DNA of 64,000 nt from Coraliomargarita algicola (GTDB lineage Bacteria; Verrucomicrobiota; Verrucomicrobiia; Opitutales; Coraliomargaritaceae). The translations under genes and the position numbers were made by a program. Below the pieces are notes generated by a model, which was not told where the DNA came from, did no database searches, and was given only the letters and a program-made list of their open reading frames with translations. Positions 9,337 to 19,070 of this stretch are shown here, piece by piece. Positions within the stretch are counted from its first letter, which is position 1. Each line of letters starts with the position of its first letter. Where the stretch lies: NCBI RefSeq assembly GCF_033878955.1, contig NZ_CP138858.1, positions 3,313,001 through 3,377,000 on the forward strand. The letters are read 5' to 3'.

Positions 9337-10353
9337 CTACCAAACGCAGGGGCTTACATAATTGCCCAATGTGTCGCGGATGCTGAAGTCAAGCTCGGGT
9401 AAAAACTGCAGGCCTGTCCGCTTCTCGATCTGTGTAATTGAAGTCAGGTAATCGTTTAAATTCTTACTTTCAGCATCACTGGGGATCCGCAGTGCTAGGG
9501 CGCGTAGGCCGCCCGCATCGGTGAGGTCGAGTGCGATTGCGTAAAAGGCGTCGGGAACGAGGATGCCGGAGGCCAACTTCAAGCTGTCGCTGCTGTAAAC
9601 CGGTCCGAGGTAAAGCCAGACTTCGCCGAAGCGGTGGGGGTAGCGTAGCGTGAATTCGCGCATGACCTTTGCCCAGACGCCGGTGGCGAAGGCCTCGGTC
9701 ATGGGGACGTGATTGGTGGCGAGTTGAGCGTCTTTTGCCCCGCGCGCGCCGTGTTGTCGGATCAGTGCTTGGGCGGGGGCGATGGGGTGCGCTTGCCAGT
9801 CACCATGAGTCAAGGCGTGGGCAGTCAATTGGGCAACGCGTGCATCGACTTGGATGCGGTCCTCTGCCTGGGCTTCTTCCTGGTTTGCATCCTTTAGTCG
9901 TAGTGCGATGCAAGCGGTTTGTAGCCTGCTTTCGGAGAAGAGGTTGGTGTAGCTGGGTTGCGGGAGTGCCCGAATGGCCTGTCGGCTATAAGGGATGCCA
10001 GCGAGGAAGACGGAGTCGTCGCTGCGTCCGAGTTCGCCGCCTTCGACTAGCAGACCTTCGCTGGAAGGAATGCGATCATAGAGTGTGTCGAGTGACGCTG
10101 CTAGAGGTGCCGGCGTGGCGCCACTGGTGCGTGCTATATTGAGGGTGCCCAGTGCCCATTGTTCCATCTTGGCGCGCGTATCAAACGATCCAAAGTAGTA
10201 GATGCCGCCCAAGATCACAGCAAGTAGGACTAGGGCGAGTAGCAGATTGCGCAGCCAATGTGATTCTGTGCGCGGAGCTGCGTTTCTTTTGCGAGGCGCT
10301 TTGCGAGCGGTTCGCTTTTTAGCCGTTTTCTTTTTTGCGCGTTTAGTAGCCAT
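9337..10353 (-). CDS. DNA/RNA non-specific endonuclease homologue with altered active site
   Basis: A very basic N-terminus (residues 1-25, Lys/Arg/Ala) is followed by one membrane segment (about 34-54) and an extracytoplasmic domain. That domain resembles the NUC/NucA nuclease fold: FLAGIPYSRQA, then GDWQAHPIAPAQAL where active enzymes have DRGH, then WAKVM, and IEKRTGLQFLPEL at the C-terminus. The catalytic His (about 189) is kept. However, the preceding Arg is Gln, the metal-binding Asn position is Ala223, and the downstream Glu position is Met231. It is therefore probably catalytically weak or inactive. It is the third gene of an operon after DUF493 and msrA (29 bases from msrA). Confidence 0.72.
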   Translation of the reverse strand: MATKRAKKKTAKKRTARKAPRKRNAAPRTESHWLRNLLLALVLLAVILGGIYYFGSFDTRAKMEQWALGTLNIARTSGATPAPLAASLDTLYDRIPSSEGLLVEGGELGRSDDSVFLAGIPYSRQAIRALPQPSYTNLFSESRLQTACIALRLKDANQEEAQAEDRIQVDARVAQLTAHALTHGDWQAHPIAPAQALIRQHGARGAKDAQLATNHVPMTEAFATGVWAKVMREFTLRYPHRFGEVWLYLGPVYSSDSLKLASGILVPDAFYAIALDLTDAGGLRALALRIPSDAESKNLNDYLTSITQIEKRTGLQFLPELDFSIRDTLGNYVSPCVW

Positions 10354-10382
10354 TGGCGTGGATACAAGGGCAGCCGTGAGAA

Positions 10383-10910
10383 TTATTCAAGGTCGAGCTT
10401 CTGCAGCTTGGGGCTAATGACCATTTGGCAATAAGGGGCGGAACTGTTGAGCCGATAGTAGTCTTGGTGGTAGTCTTCGGCTGGGTAGAAGGTGCTTGCC
10501 GCCGTGATTTCTGTCACGATGGGCGCGCTGAACTGTGCTTGAGCGGCGGCCTTGGATGTCTCGGCCGCTACACGCTGGGATTCGTTGTGGTAGAAGATGG
10601 CCGAGCGGTATTGGGTGCCGCAGTCGCCGCCTTGTCGATTTAGAGTCGTCGGGTCGTGCGAGCGCCAGAGCCAGTCGAGCAAGGTTTCATAACTGATCAC
10701 GCTAGAGTCATAGTGGATCTGAGTGACTTCCGCATGTCCGGTGGTGCCTGTGCAAATTTCGCGGTAAGTCGGATTTTCAGTTTGTCCGCCCATGTAGCCA
10801 GACTCGACGGCATCGACCCCCGCGAGGCGTTCAAAGACCGCTTCCACGCACCAGAAGCAGCCCGCGCTTAAGGTGGCGATGTCGAGGGTGGGTGTTGTTT
10901 GAGTGCTCAT
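10383..10910 (-). CDS. msrA: Peptide methionine-(S)-S-oxide reductase A
   Basis: MsrA repairs oxidised methionine using a catalytic Cys. The diagnostic motif AGCFWCVEAVF sits near residue 16, followed by SGYMGG, TGHAEVTQI and the C-terminal YHQDYY. At 175 residues it is a single-domain MsrA without a fused MsrB. The ATG at 10910 shares one base with the TAA of the preceding gene (TAATG), which indicates translational coupling. A longer reading from 11075 would overlap that gene. Confidence 0.96.
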   Translation of the reverse strand: MSTQTTPTLDIATLSAGCFWCVEAVFERLAGVDAVESGYMGGQTENPTYREICTGTTGHAEVTQIHYDSSVISYETLLDWLWRSHDPTTLNRQGGDCGTQYRSAIFYHNESQRVAAETSKAAAQAQFSAPIVTEITAASTFYPAEDYHQDYYRLNSSAPYCQMVISPKLQKLDLE

Positions 10911-11176
10911 TACAATGAAATCACACCGGGCACTTGCGCCACGCGTTGGTAGATGGCGATCACCTCGTCGCTCGAGTGCACATGCATTTCCATGGTGTAG
11001 GCGATGAAACGGCCGCTGGAGGATTCGTTGGCCTTGACCGGATCGTCGGCAAAAAGATCGAGCACCGTTGCGCACTGCTTCTTAGGCACGATGAATTTGA
11101 ATGGAAACAGGCAGGGCCATTCGTAGTTGGCGTCCAGAGAGGAGCGGAAGGAGTCAAGGGATTCGTCGTCTTTCAT
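10910..11176 (-). CDS. DUF493 family protein (YbeD-like)
   Basis: The 88 residues start with a short acidic leader and then the DUF493 core: WPCLFPFKFIVPKK, a middle helix, and GRFIAYTMEMHVHSSDEV leading to YQRVAQVPGVISL. That is the ferredoxin-like (ACT-type) fold of YbeD. The molecular role of the family is not settled; regulation by ligand binding has been suggested from the fold. It is the first gene of the operon that continues into msrA, with which it overlaps by one base. Its upstream side is the triple hairpin repeat beneath tRNA-Leu. Confidence 0.85.
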   Translation of the reverse strand: MKDDESLDSFRSSLDANYEWPCLFPFKFIVPKKQCATVLDLFADDPVKANESSSGRFIAYTMEMHVHSSDEVIAIYQRVAQVPGVISL

Positions 11177-11218
11177 GCCGTAGAGAGAAGAGTCGCTGGC
11201 CGTCTTGTCAAAGCCAAG

Positions 11219-11544
11219 TTACGCCGGGACAGGCTTCGTTTGCCGGAACAAGTTCCGGACGAAGCCTGGTTAGAGTATGGCTTGTTAAACATGGAAGACT
11301 TTGGCCTGCCCGGGCGTAGTTTGGAGGGGTGCTGTGGAGTCCGGCTACATTTCATTACGCCGGGACAGGCTTCGTTTGCCGGAACAAGTTCCGGACGAAG
11401 CCTGGTTAGAGAGTTGGCTTGGTGAACATGGAATATTTTGGCCTGCCCGGGCGTAGTTCGGAGGGGTGCTGTGGAGTCCGGCTACATTTCATTACGCCGG
11501 GACAGGCTTCGTTTGCCGGAACAAGTTCCGGACGAAGCCTGGTA
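11219..11544. repeat. Three copies of a 54-nt hairpin repeat with near-identical spacers
   Basis: Copies lie at 11219-11272, 11355-11408 and 11492-11544, about 136 bases apart. Each contains the inverted repeat CAGGCTTCGT (TTG) CCGGAAC - AA - GTTCCGGACGAAGCCTG, a strong stem of 10 plus 7 pairs with a 3-nt bulge. The spacers (82-83 nt) are also nearly identical and share GCCTGCCCGGGCGTAGTT and GTGGAGTCCGGCTACATTTC. The block is therefore about 2.4 tandem units rather than a CRISPR array. The third copy abuts the 3' CCA end of tRNA-Leu. The elements sit between tRNA-Leu and DUF493-msrA on the same transcript side. Confidence 0.93.
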
Positions 11545-11626
11545 GCTAGGGCGGGGCTCGAACCCGCACGCCCTTTCGGGCAAGGGATTTTAAGTCCCCA
11601 GCGTCTGCCAATTCCGCCACCCAGCC
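11540..11626 (-). tRNA. tRNA-Leu, anticodon UAA, CCA encoded
   Basis: Read on the minus strand, an 87-nt class II tRNA is visible. The acceptor stem GGCTGGG pairs with CCTAGCT, the D-arm contains GGAATTGGCAGAC, and the anticodon loop CTTAAAA contains TAA. A long variable arm (TTGCCCGAAAGGGC) and the T-arm GCGGGTTCGAGCCCCGC follow. The encoded 3' CCA overlaps the first bases of the adjacent hairpin repeat. The long variable arm and UAA anticodon identify it as leucine tRNA for UUA/UUG codons. Confidence 0.96.
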
Positions 11627-11833
11627 AGATGTGTTTTTCGGCAATGAAATGCAGAAAAAAGAGGGCAAGTGGCTACATTGCAAGTTTCTTTCCATCGGAT
11701 TTTAGCCTTGCGCGTATTTAGTTACGATCTATTTTCCCGCGTTCCTTTGCGATGGTTGGGACCATCGGTTCCGTATTCTGCGGAATGAATCACCAAACAA
11801 TAACCACAAACCAACTGCCGCTCCGGCGCGCAG

Positions 11834-11839
11834 TATAAT
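11834..11839 (+). promoter_or_regulatory. Possible -10 element immediately before rpsA
   Basis: A perfect TATAAT ends 12 bases before the rpsA start codon. If used, transcription would begin about 5-6 bases before the ATG and give a near-leaderless mRNA. No good -35 box is seen 16-18 bases upstream, so this is only a candidate. Confidence 0.35.
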
Positions 11840-11851
11840 ACATACAGTAAT

Positions 11852-13510
<1,659 letters not shown>

Positions 13511-13535
13511 ACTTCGTTTACTTCAATCATACTAC

Positions 13536-13569
13536 AAAAGCCCCGCTCTTACGAGCGGGGCTTTTTTTG
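13536..13569 (+). terminator. Rho-independent terminator of rpsA
   Basis: The stem AAAAGCCCCGCTC / GAGCGGGGCTTTT has a 5-nt loop and is followed by a run of T. It is a textbook intrinsic terminator 25 bases after the rpsA stop. Confidence 0.95.
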
Positions 13570-13582
13570 CGTGCGCGGCGGG

Positions 13583-13612
13583 TGCGCTTACTTGGCAGTG
13601 ATTATCATACTC
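13583..13612 (+). promoter_or_regulatory. Possible promoter after the rpsA terminator
   Basis: The segment CGCTTACTTGGCAGTGATTA strongly resembles 20303-20325 (see the promoter at 20314). TTGGCA could serve as a -35 box, but a good -10 at the right spacing is not seen. It lies upstream of the radical SAM gene. Confidence 0.3.
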
Positions 13613-13722
13613 TAAAAATGAGTTAAGTGTTCTTTAGAGGGCGTTTGCTAACTCTTAACTTCTGAATTTAGCTAATATGGAAAGTGCTTGCGGTGGTGAC
13701 ATGAGCGGCCCTGATTGTTGTT

Positions 13723-14688
13723 ATGTATCCTTGGCAGCATGCGCGGCGCTTTAATGCATATCCGCAGTATTTTAAGAAGACCTTTGGTGAGCGGGTGCAA
13801 AAGGTCTCGATTGATGCGGGCTTTGATTGCCCGAATCGTGACGGCACGGTTGCTTACGGAGGCTGTACTTTTTGTGATAATGAGGCCTTTAATCCATCCT
13901 ATTGTCGTCCTGATGTCAGTGTGCGGGAGCAGGTGGAGGTGGGCATTCGCTTTCATCGTAAGCGCTATCATGATCCGGGGCGCTATTTGGCTTACTTTCA
14001 GGCTTTTACGAATACCCATGCGCCCTTGGGGCGTTTGAGGCAGATCTACGAGGAGGCCCTGGCGGTGCCTGGGGTGGTGGGCCTGGTGGTGGGCACGCGT
14101 CCGGATTGTCTAGACGCGGAGAAGTTGGATTATTTTCAGCGCTTGGCTGAGCGTAAGCATGTGATTTTGGAGATCGGCATCGAGTCGTGCTATGATGCGA
14201 CTTTGAAGCGCATTAATCGAGGGCATAGCTATGTGCAAGCGGTGGATGCGATCTGTCAGGCCGCCGAGCGGGGGATTCATGTGGGTAGCCATTTGATCTT
14301 TGGATTGCCGGGAGAGACGGAGGCGATGATGCTGGCAGAGGCGGAGATGCTTTCAAAGCTGCCGCTCAAAACGATCAAATTTCATCAATTGCAGCTGATT
14401 CGTGGCACGGCGATGGTGACGGATTATGAGCGGCATCCGCAGGATTTTCGCTTTTACTGGTTGGAGGCGTATTTGCAATTGATCCGTTGCTTTGTTGAGC
14501 GCTTGCACCCGGGCATTGTGATCGAGCGCTTCTTTGCGGAGGCGCCGCCTGACTTGGATGTGACTCCGATCCGCTGGAACTTGCGCAACGATCAATTGCT
14601 GCAGCAGTTTGAGCGACTACTGGAGCGCGAGGATACCTGGCAGGGGCGCTTGTATGCGTCGCCGTCGAGTCTCGGCCCGGGTTGCTAG
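13723..14688 (+). CDS. Radical SAM protein, YhcC/TIGR01212 family
   Basis: At 321 residues this has the length and order of the YhcC family. WQHARRFNAYPQYFKKTFG opens the protein; the cluster motif follows with spaced cysteines (DCPNRDG...GGCTFCDN, Cys-x13-Cys-x2-Cys). FQAFTNTHAP, GTRPDCL, EIGIESCYD and HLIFGLPGET are the usual SAM-barrel strand motifs. The family resembles the Elp3 radical SAM domain without the acetyltransferase part; its reaction is not established. Its stop overlaps that of the convergent pilC-like gene by 4 bases (CTAG). Confidence 0.92.
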   Translation: MYPWQHARRFNAYPQYFKKTFGERVQKVSIDAGFDCPNRDGTVAYGGCTFCDNEAFNPSYCRPDVSVREQVEVGIRFHRKRYHDPGRYLAYFQAFTNTHAPLGRLRQIYEEALAVPGVVGLVVGTRPDCLDAEKLDYFQRLAERKHVILEIGIESCYDATLKRINRGHSYVQAVDAICQAAERGIHVGSHLIFGLPGETEAMMLAEAEMLSKLPLKTIKFHQLQLIRGTAMVTDYERHPQDFRFYWLEAYLQLIRCFVERLHPGIVIERFFAEAPPDLDVTPIRWNLRNDQLLQQFERLLEREDTWQGRLYASPSSLGPGC

Positions 14689-15833
14689 CCGCCAACCACG
14701 TTGGAGAGTTGGAAGATTGGTAAGAACATGGCCATCACGATACCACCGATCACGACCCCGAGGAAAGTGATGAGGAGCGGCTCCATCAGCGATGTGAGTG
14801 CTTTGACCAGAGTGTCGACTTCGGCGTCGTAGAAATCGGCGACTTTGACTAGCATGCCATCGACGTTACCTGTCTGTTCGCCCGCCCGGCTCATGTGCTT
14901 GACCATGGGGGGGAAGTAGGGGTCGTTGGCGACCACGTCGGATACCTGTCCCCCTTCGCTGATGTGCTTGGAAATGTTTTTACAGGCGGCTTGGATGAAG
15001 GTGTTGCCGGCCGCGGAAGCGACGATGTCGAGTGTTTTAAGGATCGGCACCCCTGAGCGCATGAGGATGGCATAAGTGCGGCAGAAGCGTGAAAGGCTGA
15101 CCTTGCGCATCAGCTCGCCGATGACGGGAATTTTGAGTATCAGTTGATCGGCGATTTTCTTGCCCTTAGGCGTGGCTACGAAGCGCCTGATTAGCCAGAC
15201 TGCTGCGAAGAGGCCGACGATGATTAGGAGGATGTAGGACTTTAGGAAATCACTCAGCCCGATGAGGAATTGGGTCGGCTTGGGGAGGTCGGCGCCGAAG
15301 TCGTTGAACATCGTGGCAAACACTGGAATGACGAAAACGAGTAGGACGTTGACCAATACGACTGCCAGACCGATCACCACGGCTGGGTAGACCAGCGCAC
15401 CTTTGACTTGCTTGATTAGTTTGACGGTTTCTTCGAAGTAGCTGGAGGTCTTTTCCAGGATTTCTGCCAAGCTGCCACTGGCTTCGCCGGCCTCGACCAT
15501 GGAGATGAAGAGGTTGGGGAAGGCGCGGGGGTAGGTGGCGCAGGCTTCGGAGAAGGCGCGGCCGGCGGATACGTCGTTTTTGACGTTACGGATGATGATT
15601 TGAAAGACGGGGTTTTCGGTCTGCTCTTCGAGTGCTTCGAGTGCACCTACAAGTGGAAGGCCCGCTTCCAGCATGGCGGCAAGTTGCTGGGTGAAGACCG
15701 TCAACTCCATGAGTTTGACCTTCTTGCGCTTGGCTTGTTTCTCGTAGGACTTTTGCTTGGCCAGCCGTTGCCCTTCAGCAAAGCTTTTTTTCTTTTTAGT
15801 GGAGGTGGTTGCCTTCGGATTGAGTTTAGCCAT
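14685..15833 (-). CDS. Type II secretion / type IV pilus inner-membrane platform protein (PilC/GspF family)
   Basis: The 382 residues begin with a basic Lys-rich stretch and hold two GspF domains. The first contains FTQQLAAMLEAGLPLVGALEALEE, with the later SLAEILEKTSSYFEE (cited as landmarks). The second contains FCRTYAILMRSGVPILKTL and ends in LMEPLLITFLGVVIGGIVMAM. Three membrane segments are visible (near residues 170, 215 and 360). The protein forms the membrane platform on which the extension ATPase works. No other pilus or T2SS gene lies next to it. ATG 15833 is preferred over a TTG at 15893. Confidence 0.92.
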   Translation of the reverse strand: MAKLNPKATTSTKKKKSFAEGQRLAKQKSYEKQAKRKKVKLMELTVFTQQLAAMLEAGLPLVGALEALEEQTENPVFQIIIRNVKNDVSAGRAFSEACATYPRAFPNLFISMVEAGEASGSLAEILEKTSSYFEETVKLIKQVKGALVYPAVVIGLAVVLVNVLLVFVIPVFATMFNDFGADLPKPTQFLIGLSDFLKSYILLIIVGLFAAVWLIRRFVATPKGKKIADQLILKIPVIGELMRKVSLSRFCRTYAILMRSGVPILKTLDIVASAAGNTFIQAACKNISKHISEGGQVSDVVANDPYFPPMVKHMSRAGEQTGNVDGMLVKVADFYDAEVDTLVKALTSLMEPLLITFLGVVIGGIVMAMFLPIFQLSNVVGG

Positions 15834-16304
15834 GGGTGGGGTCTGGATGAATGTGGTGTGGTCCAGTTTTTCTAAAATACGCTCAAGATGCAAGTCCTTG
15901 CGTCTAGGTGTCCGTTTTTGCTTAAAAATTAACGAAGCAGAGCGTGGCAGAGTTTGTGGCCTCAGTTCTCTAACCGCGGTTTGTGTTGTGGGATTGTTTC
16001 TGCAGAATGATTATGGAGCAGAATGATTTTTCCCTATGGAAGCTTAGTGTGGTTGAGTTGAGGGTGGTTTTGAATCACGCATTCGCTGGGCTCAGTGTTC
16101 TCCAGTGAAGCGGGTGGTTTTACCTAGAAAGAGTAGTCAGAATGCAGATGTCACGGGCCCCAGTGCGGGGTTTTTACAAAGGCGGATTGCATTCCTGCGT
16201 CGTTTGAATCGACTCAAAGACAGAAAATCTCTGTGATCGCGCCTTGACAGCGAGGGGGGCAGGGGTTTTTCTCTCCCGCTTTTCCCAAATAGAGGCACTT
16301 TCTT
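15834..16304. other. Intergenic region between pilC-like gene and rpmH
   Basis: No gene is supported here. A short GC hairpin followed by T (CCCC-AGTGC-GGGG-TTTTT, 16162-16180) could terminate weakly. A TTGACA at 16244 is a possible -35 for rpmH, but no convincing -10 is present. I saw no DnaA box cluster although rpmH is near the origin in many bacteria. Confidence 0.6.
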
Positions 16305-16439
16305 ATGAAACCAACATATCGACCTTCCAAACTTCGTCGCGCACGCAAATTCGGCTTTCGCGCACGTAATGCAACACACTCTGGCCGCAAGGTCTTGGCT
16401 GCGCGTCGCGCTAAGGGCCGTCATCGTCTAGCCGCTTAA
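16305..16439 (+). CDS. rpmH: 50S ribosomal protein L34
   Basis: This 44-residue basic protein matches L34: it opens MKPTYRPSKLRRARKFGFR and ends with RRAKGRHRLAA, the usual GR-RVL-A-RR-KGR-RL pattern. L34 binds the 23S rRNA interior of the large subunit. It is followed by rnpA, yidD and yidC in the canonical bacterial order. An AGAGG motif lies upstream of the ATG. Confidence 0.97.
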   Translation: MKPTYRPSKLRRARKFGFRARNATHSGRKVLAARRAKGRHRLAA

Positions 16440-16491
16440 TCGTCTAGTCGCATTGGTGGCTTAATTCTCGCGGGCGTATTATATAGAGGCC

Positions 16492-16845
16492 ATGGGTATC
16501 CCGGCTTCCATGCGCTTACGTAAGCCACGCGAATTTCTAGAAGTCCGCAGTTTGGGTCATCGTATCCACTGCGGACCTTTTATTTTTCAATGCCACGTGG
16601 GGGCGTGCACGGTGGCGCCTCGCTTTGGCATTATCGCGAGTCGACGTGTGGGCAATGCAGTGAAGCGAAATTACGGGAAGCGTATTTTTCGTGAGCTCTT
16701 TCGTCAACACGCGGACGAGTTGCCGCTGGGAAGCGAAGTGGTCGTGGTGCTCCGCAATCACTTTGATCGTTACAGCTTCGACAATCTGGAGGCACGTTTG
16801 TTGCGCGCCTGCCGTACGATCCGTCAGAAACAGGCCACTGAATGA
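16492..16845 (+). CDS. rnpA: Ribonuclease P protein component
   Basis: RnpA is the protein subunit that helps RNase P RNA cleave 5' leaders from tRNA precursors. The 117 residues include the family RNR motif, RRVGNAVKRNYGKRIFRE, after the FGIIAS strand. The start could be ATG 16492 or the in-frame ATG at 16510 (MRLRKPREF), which resembles the usual N-terminus more closely; GAGG precedes the first. The stop codon overlaps the yidD start. Confidence 0.95.
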   Translation: MGIPASMRLRKPREFLEVRSLGHRIHCGPFIFQCHVGACTVAPRFGIIASRRVGNAVKRNYGKRIFRELFRQHADELPLGSEVVVVLRNHFDRYSFDNLEARLLRACRTIRQKQATE

Positions 16846-17183
16846 TGTCTTTGGCTCCGCAGATTCAGCGCTTGTTTGGCGCGCAACCTTCGTTGCTCGC
16901 GCGTTTTGCGGCAATTTTAGTGCGGGTGTACCAGTTAGTGATCTCGCCACTAAAGCAAATATTATTTGGCACTTCTTGCGGTTGTCGTTTTCAACCTAGT
17001 TGCTCGTGTTACACCCGTGATGCGCTCTTGCGCCACGGTTTTTTCTATGGCTCCTGGCTTGGTATACGACGGATTCTGCGCTGTCACCCATGGCATCCGG
17101 GTGGATTTGATCCCGTTCCAGGCTTGAATAGAGAGCCCGGACACGACATTTCACCTCCTTTCAATACTCATTCAGATGGATAA
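16842..17183 (+). CDS. yidD: Membrane protein insertion efficiency factor YidD
   Basis: YidD is a small membrane-associated helper of YidC. The core VRVYQLVISPLKQILFG...CRFQPSCSCYTRDAL...HGFFYGSWLGIRRILRCHPWHPGGFDPVP carries the family's conserved Cys and Pro pattern. An N-terminal amphipathic stretch and a short C-terminal tail bring it to 113 residues. It overlaps rnpA by 4 bases and yidC by 8 bases, so the three are translationally linked. The ATG at 16845 is an equally possible start. Confidence 0.95.
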   Translation: MMSLAPQIQRLFGAQPSLLARFAAILVRVYQLVISPLKQILFGTSCGCRFQPSCSCYTRDALLRHGFFYGSWLGIRRILRCHPWHPGGFDPVPGLNREPGHDISPPFNTHSDG

Positions 17184-19020
17184 AAAGAATACAATTTTAG
17201 GCGTTGTCTGCATTGCGGCCGGTATCGGCTTCATGTTTTGGCAGAGCCAGCAAATCGAACAACAGCGCATTGAGCAGTTGCAACAGGCGGAAACGCTGGA
17301 AGCACCTGCCGGGGAGTCGACGACCCCCGCAGATGCCAAAATTGAATCGGCCGATGCTGATTGGAAGTCGTCGCAAGCGAAGTTGAGCTCTGGCGCAGTG
17401 GCCGACCTGTTCGAGGAGGCGGAAGCGGCCGTGGCCTTGCCCGATGCGCCGGTGTTGGAAGAGCAGACGGTGAGTCTGGCCAATGAATTTATCGAAGCAG
17501 TCTTCACCACGCGTGGGGGAGCGATTAAGACGGTCGACTTCTTGCAGACCAAGCGTGGCGAACGTGACGACTACGTCTTTAACCAAGGGGGGTATTTACC
17601 CGCGCTGAGTCTGAGTTATCAGGCCAGTGATGAAAGCATGCGTGAATTTGCGCTCGATTATCGGATTGAGCAGCAGACCTCCGATTCCATCACTTTCGTT
17701 CTCGATCAGGGGGAAGGCATGGTGATTCGCCGTAGCTATCGTATCGCAGCGACGGGTTCGGAGGCGGAGCCTTATGTGATCGAGCACAGCACTGTGTTTG
17801 AGAATAAGTCAGGCGTCGCGATCAACCCACGCACGATTTATTTCAACCTAGGCACCGCGCGTTCTATTTCTGCGAGTAAGCAGAGTGCGAACTATCTCAA
17901 TGTGGGGCATTACAATGGTGAGGATGCTGATTTTGTGCCGATCACCAAGCTGAGTGGCGGCAATGGAGTTATGGGGATCGGTGCCAGCCAGCCCAAGGAT
18001 CAGCTGGAGATTCAGGATCGAATCGAATGGGCGTCTGTTAAGAACCAGTTCTTTGCCAGTGTGCTTTCCTCGGAGACTCTGGGCGATGATCTTTATATTT
18101 ACAAAGTGCCTGCATCGGCCGACAGCGATGCTCCCAGTAGCCATCAGGGCATTTCCGGTAGTGTTGGCTACGAAGTGGGCACTTTGGCTGCGGGCGAGTC
18201 GAAGACGATGGACTTTCAGTTCTTTATCGGGCCTAAGGAGTTTAAGCGTCTGCAGGCACTGGGCAATGAGCAGGACCTTGTCATGCAGTTCGGCTTTTTC
18301 GGCTTTTTCAGTAAGCTGCTATTGTCCTTTATGTATGCGATCCATTCGGTTATTCCAAGCTGGGGTTGGTCCATTGTGATTATGACGATCTGCATTAAGA
18401 CGCTCTTCTGGCCTTTGACCTCTAAGGCCAGTAAGTCGCAGAAGCGGATGGCCAAGATCCAGGCACCGATGGCGGAGCTGAAGGAAAAGTATAAGGACAA
18501 TCCGCAGAAGATTCAGCAAGAGACGCTCAAGCTCTTTAAGGAGCATCAAGTGAATCCGGTGGCAGGTTGCTTGCCTATGATCATTCAGATGCCGATCTTT
18601 CTGGGGCTGTTCTACATGCTGCGCACTGCTTCTGAATTACGCCATGAGCCATTTCTGTGGGTGGCGGACCTTTCGCTGCCAGATACGCAGTTCGAAATTG
18701 GCGGCTTTCCGATCAATATTTTGCCCATGATCATGGGGGTGACGATGTATCTGCAAATGAGTATGATGCCAGTTTCGCCGACTGCAGATCCCATGCAGCA
18801 AAAGATCTTTAAGTTTCTACCTTTTGTCTTTTTGATCTTTCTCTACAACTTTGCTTCCGGCCTGGTGGTTTACTGGACGGTGCAAAACATTCTTACAATT
18901 GTGCAGCAAAAGATCATTAACAGTCGCCCCGATGAGGAGTTAAAGCCCGCCGCTGCGACAGTTGCCGCTAAGTCAAGCGGTAAAGGAGGTGCAGCTCGCA
19001 CCAAGTCGAAACGAAAATAG
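17176..19020 (+). CDS. yidC: Membrane protein insertase YidC
   Basis: YidC (Oxa1 family) inserts and folds inner-membrane proteins. The 614 residues have the Gram-negative layout. An N-terminal membrane anchor is followed by a variable acidic linker, then a large periplasmic beta domain (about 90-350). The conserved five-helix insertase core includes YAIHSVIPSWGWSIVIMT, KMAKIQAPMAELKEKY-type coiled loop, HQVNPVAGCLPMIIQMPIF and NFASGLVVYWTVQNILTI. A basic Lys-rich C-tail may contact the ribosome. Confidence 0.97.
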   Translation: MDKKNTILGVVCIAAGIGFMFWQSQQIEQQRIEQLQQAETLEAPAGESTTPADAKIESADADWKSSQAKLSSGAVADLFEEAEAAVALPDAPVLEEQTVSLANEFIEAVFTTRGGAIKTVDFLQTKRGERDDYVFNQGGYLPALSLSYQASDESMREFALDYRIEQQTSDSITFVLDQGEGMVIRRSYRIAATGSEAEPYVIEHSTVFENKSGVAINPRTIYFNLGTARSISASKQSANYLNVGHYNGEDADFVPITKLSGGNGVMGIGASQPKDQLEIQDRIEWASVKNQFFASVLSSETLGDDLYIYKVPASADSDAPSSHQGISGSVGYEVGTLAAGESKTMDFQFFIGPKEFKRLQALGNEQDLVMQFGFFGFFSKLLLSFMYAIHSVIPSWGWSIVIMTICIKTLFWPLTSKASKSQKRMAKIQAPMAELKEKYKDNPQKIQQETLKLFKEHQVNPVAGCLPMIIQMPIFLGLFYMLRTASELRHEPFLWVADLSLPDTQFEIGGFPINILPMIMGVTMYLQMSMMPVSPTADPMQQKIFKFLPFVFLIFLYNFASGLVVYWTVQNILTIVQQKIINSRPDEELKPAAATVAAKSSGKGGAARTKSKRK

Positions 19021-19070
19021 TCAATAAATTTCCTCTTTCCAAATTCTTAAAATTCAACTTTCTATACGCT

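Noticed and set aside
11219..11544. CRISPR array
   Set aside because: The spacers are nearly identical to each other and the repeats are long hairpins; this is a tandem repeat.
15834..16304. oriC upstream of rpmH
   Set aside because: The rpmH-rnpA-yidC order is often near the origin, but this region has no DnaA boxes and no dnaA gene.
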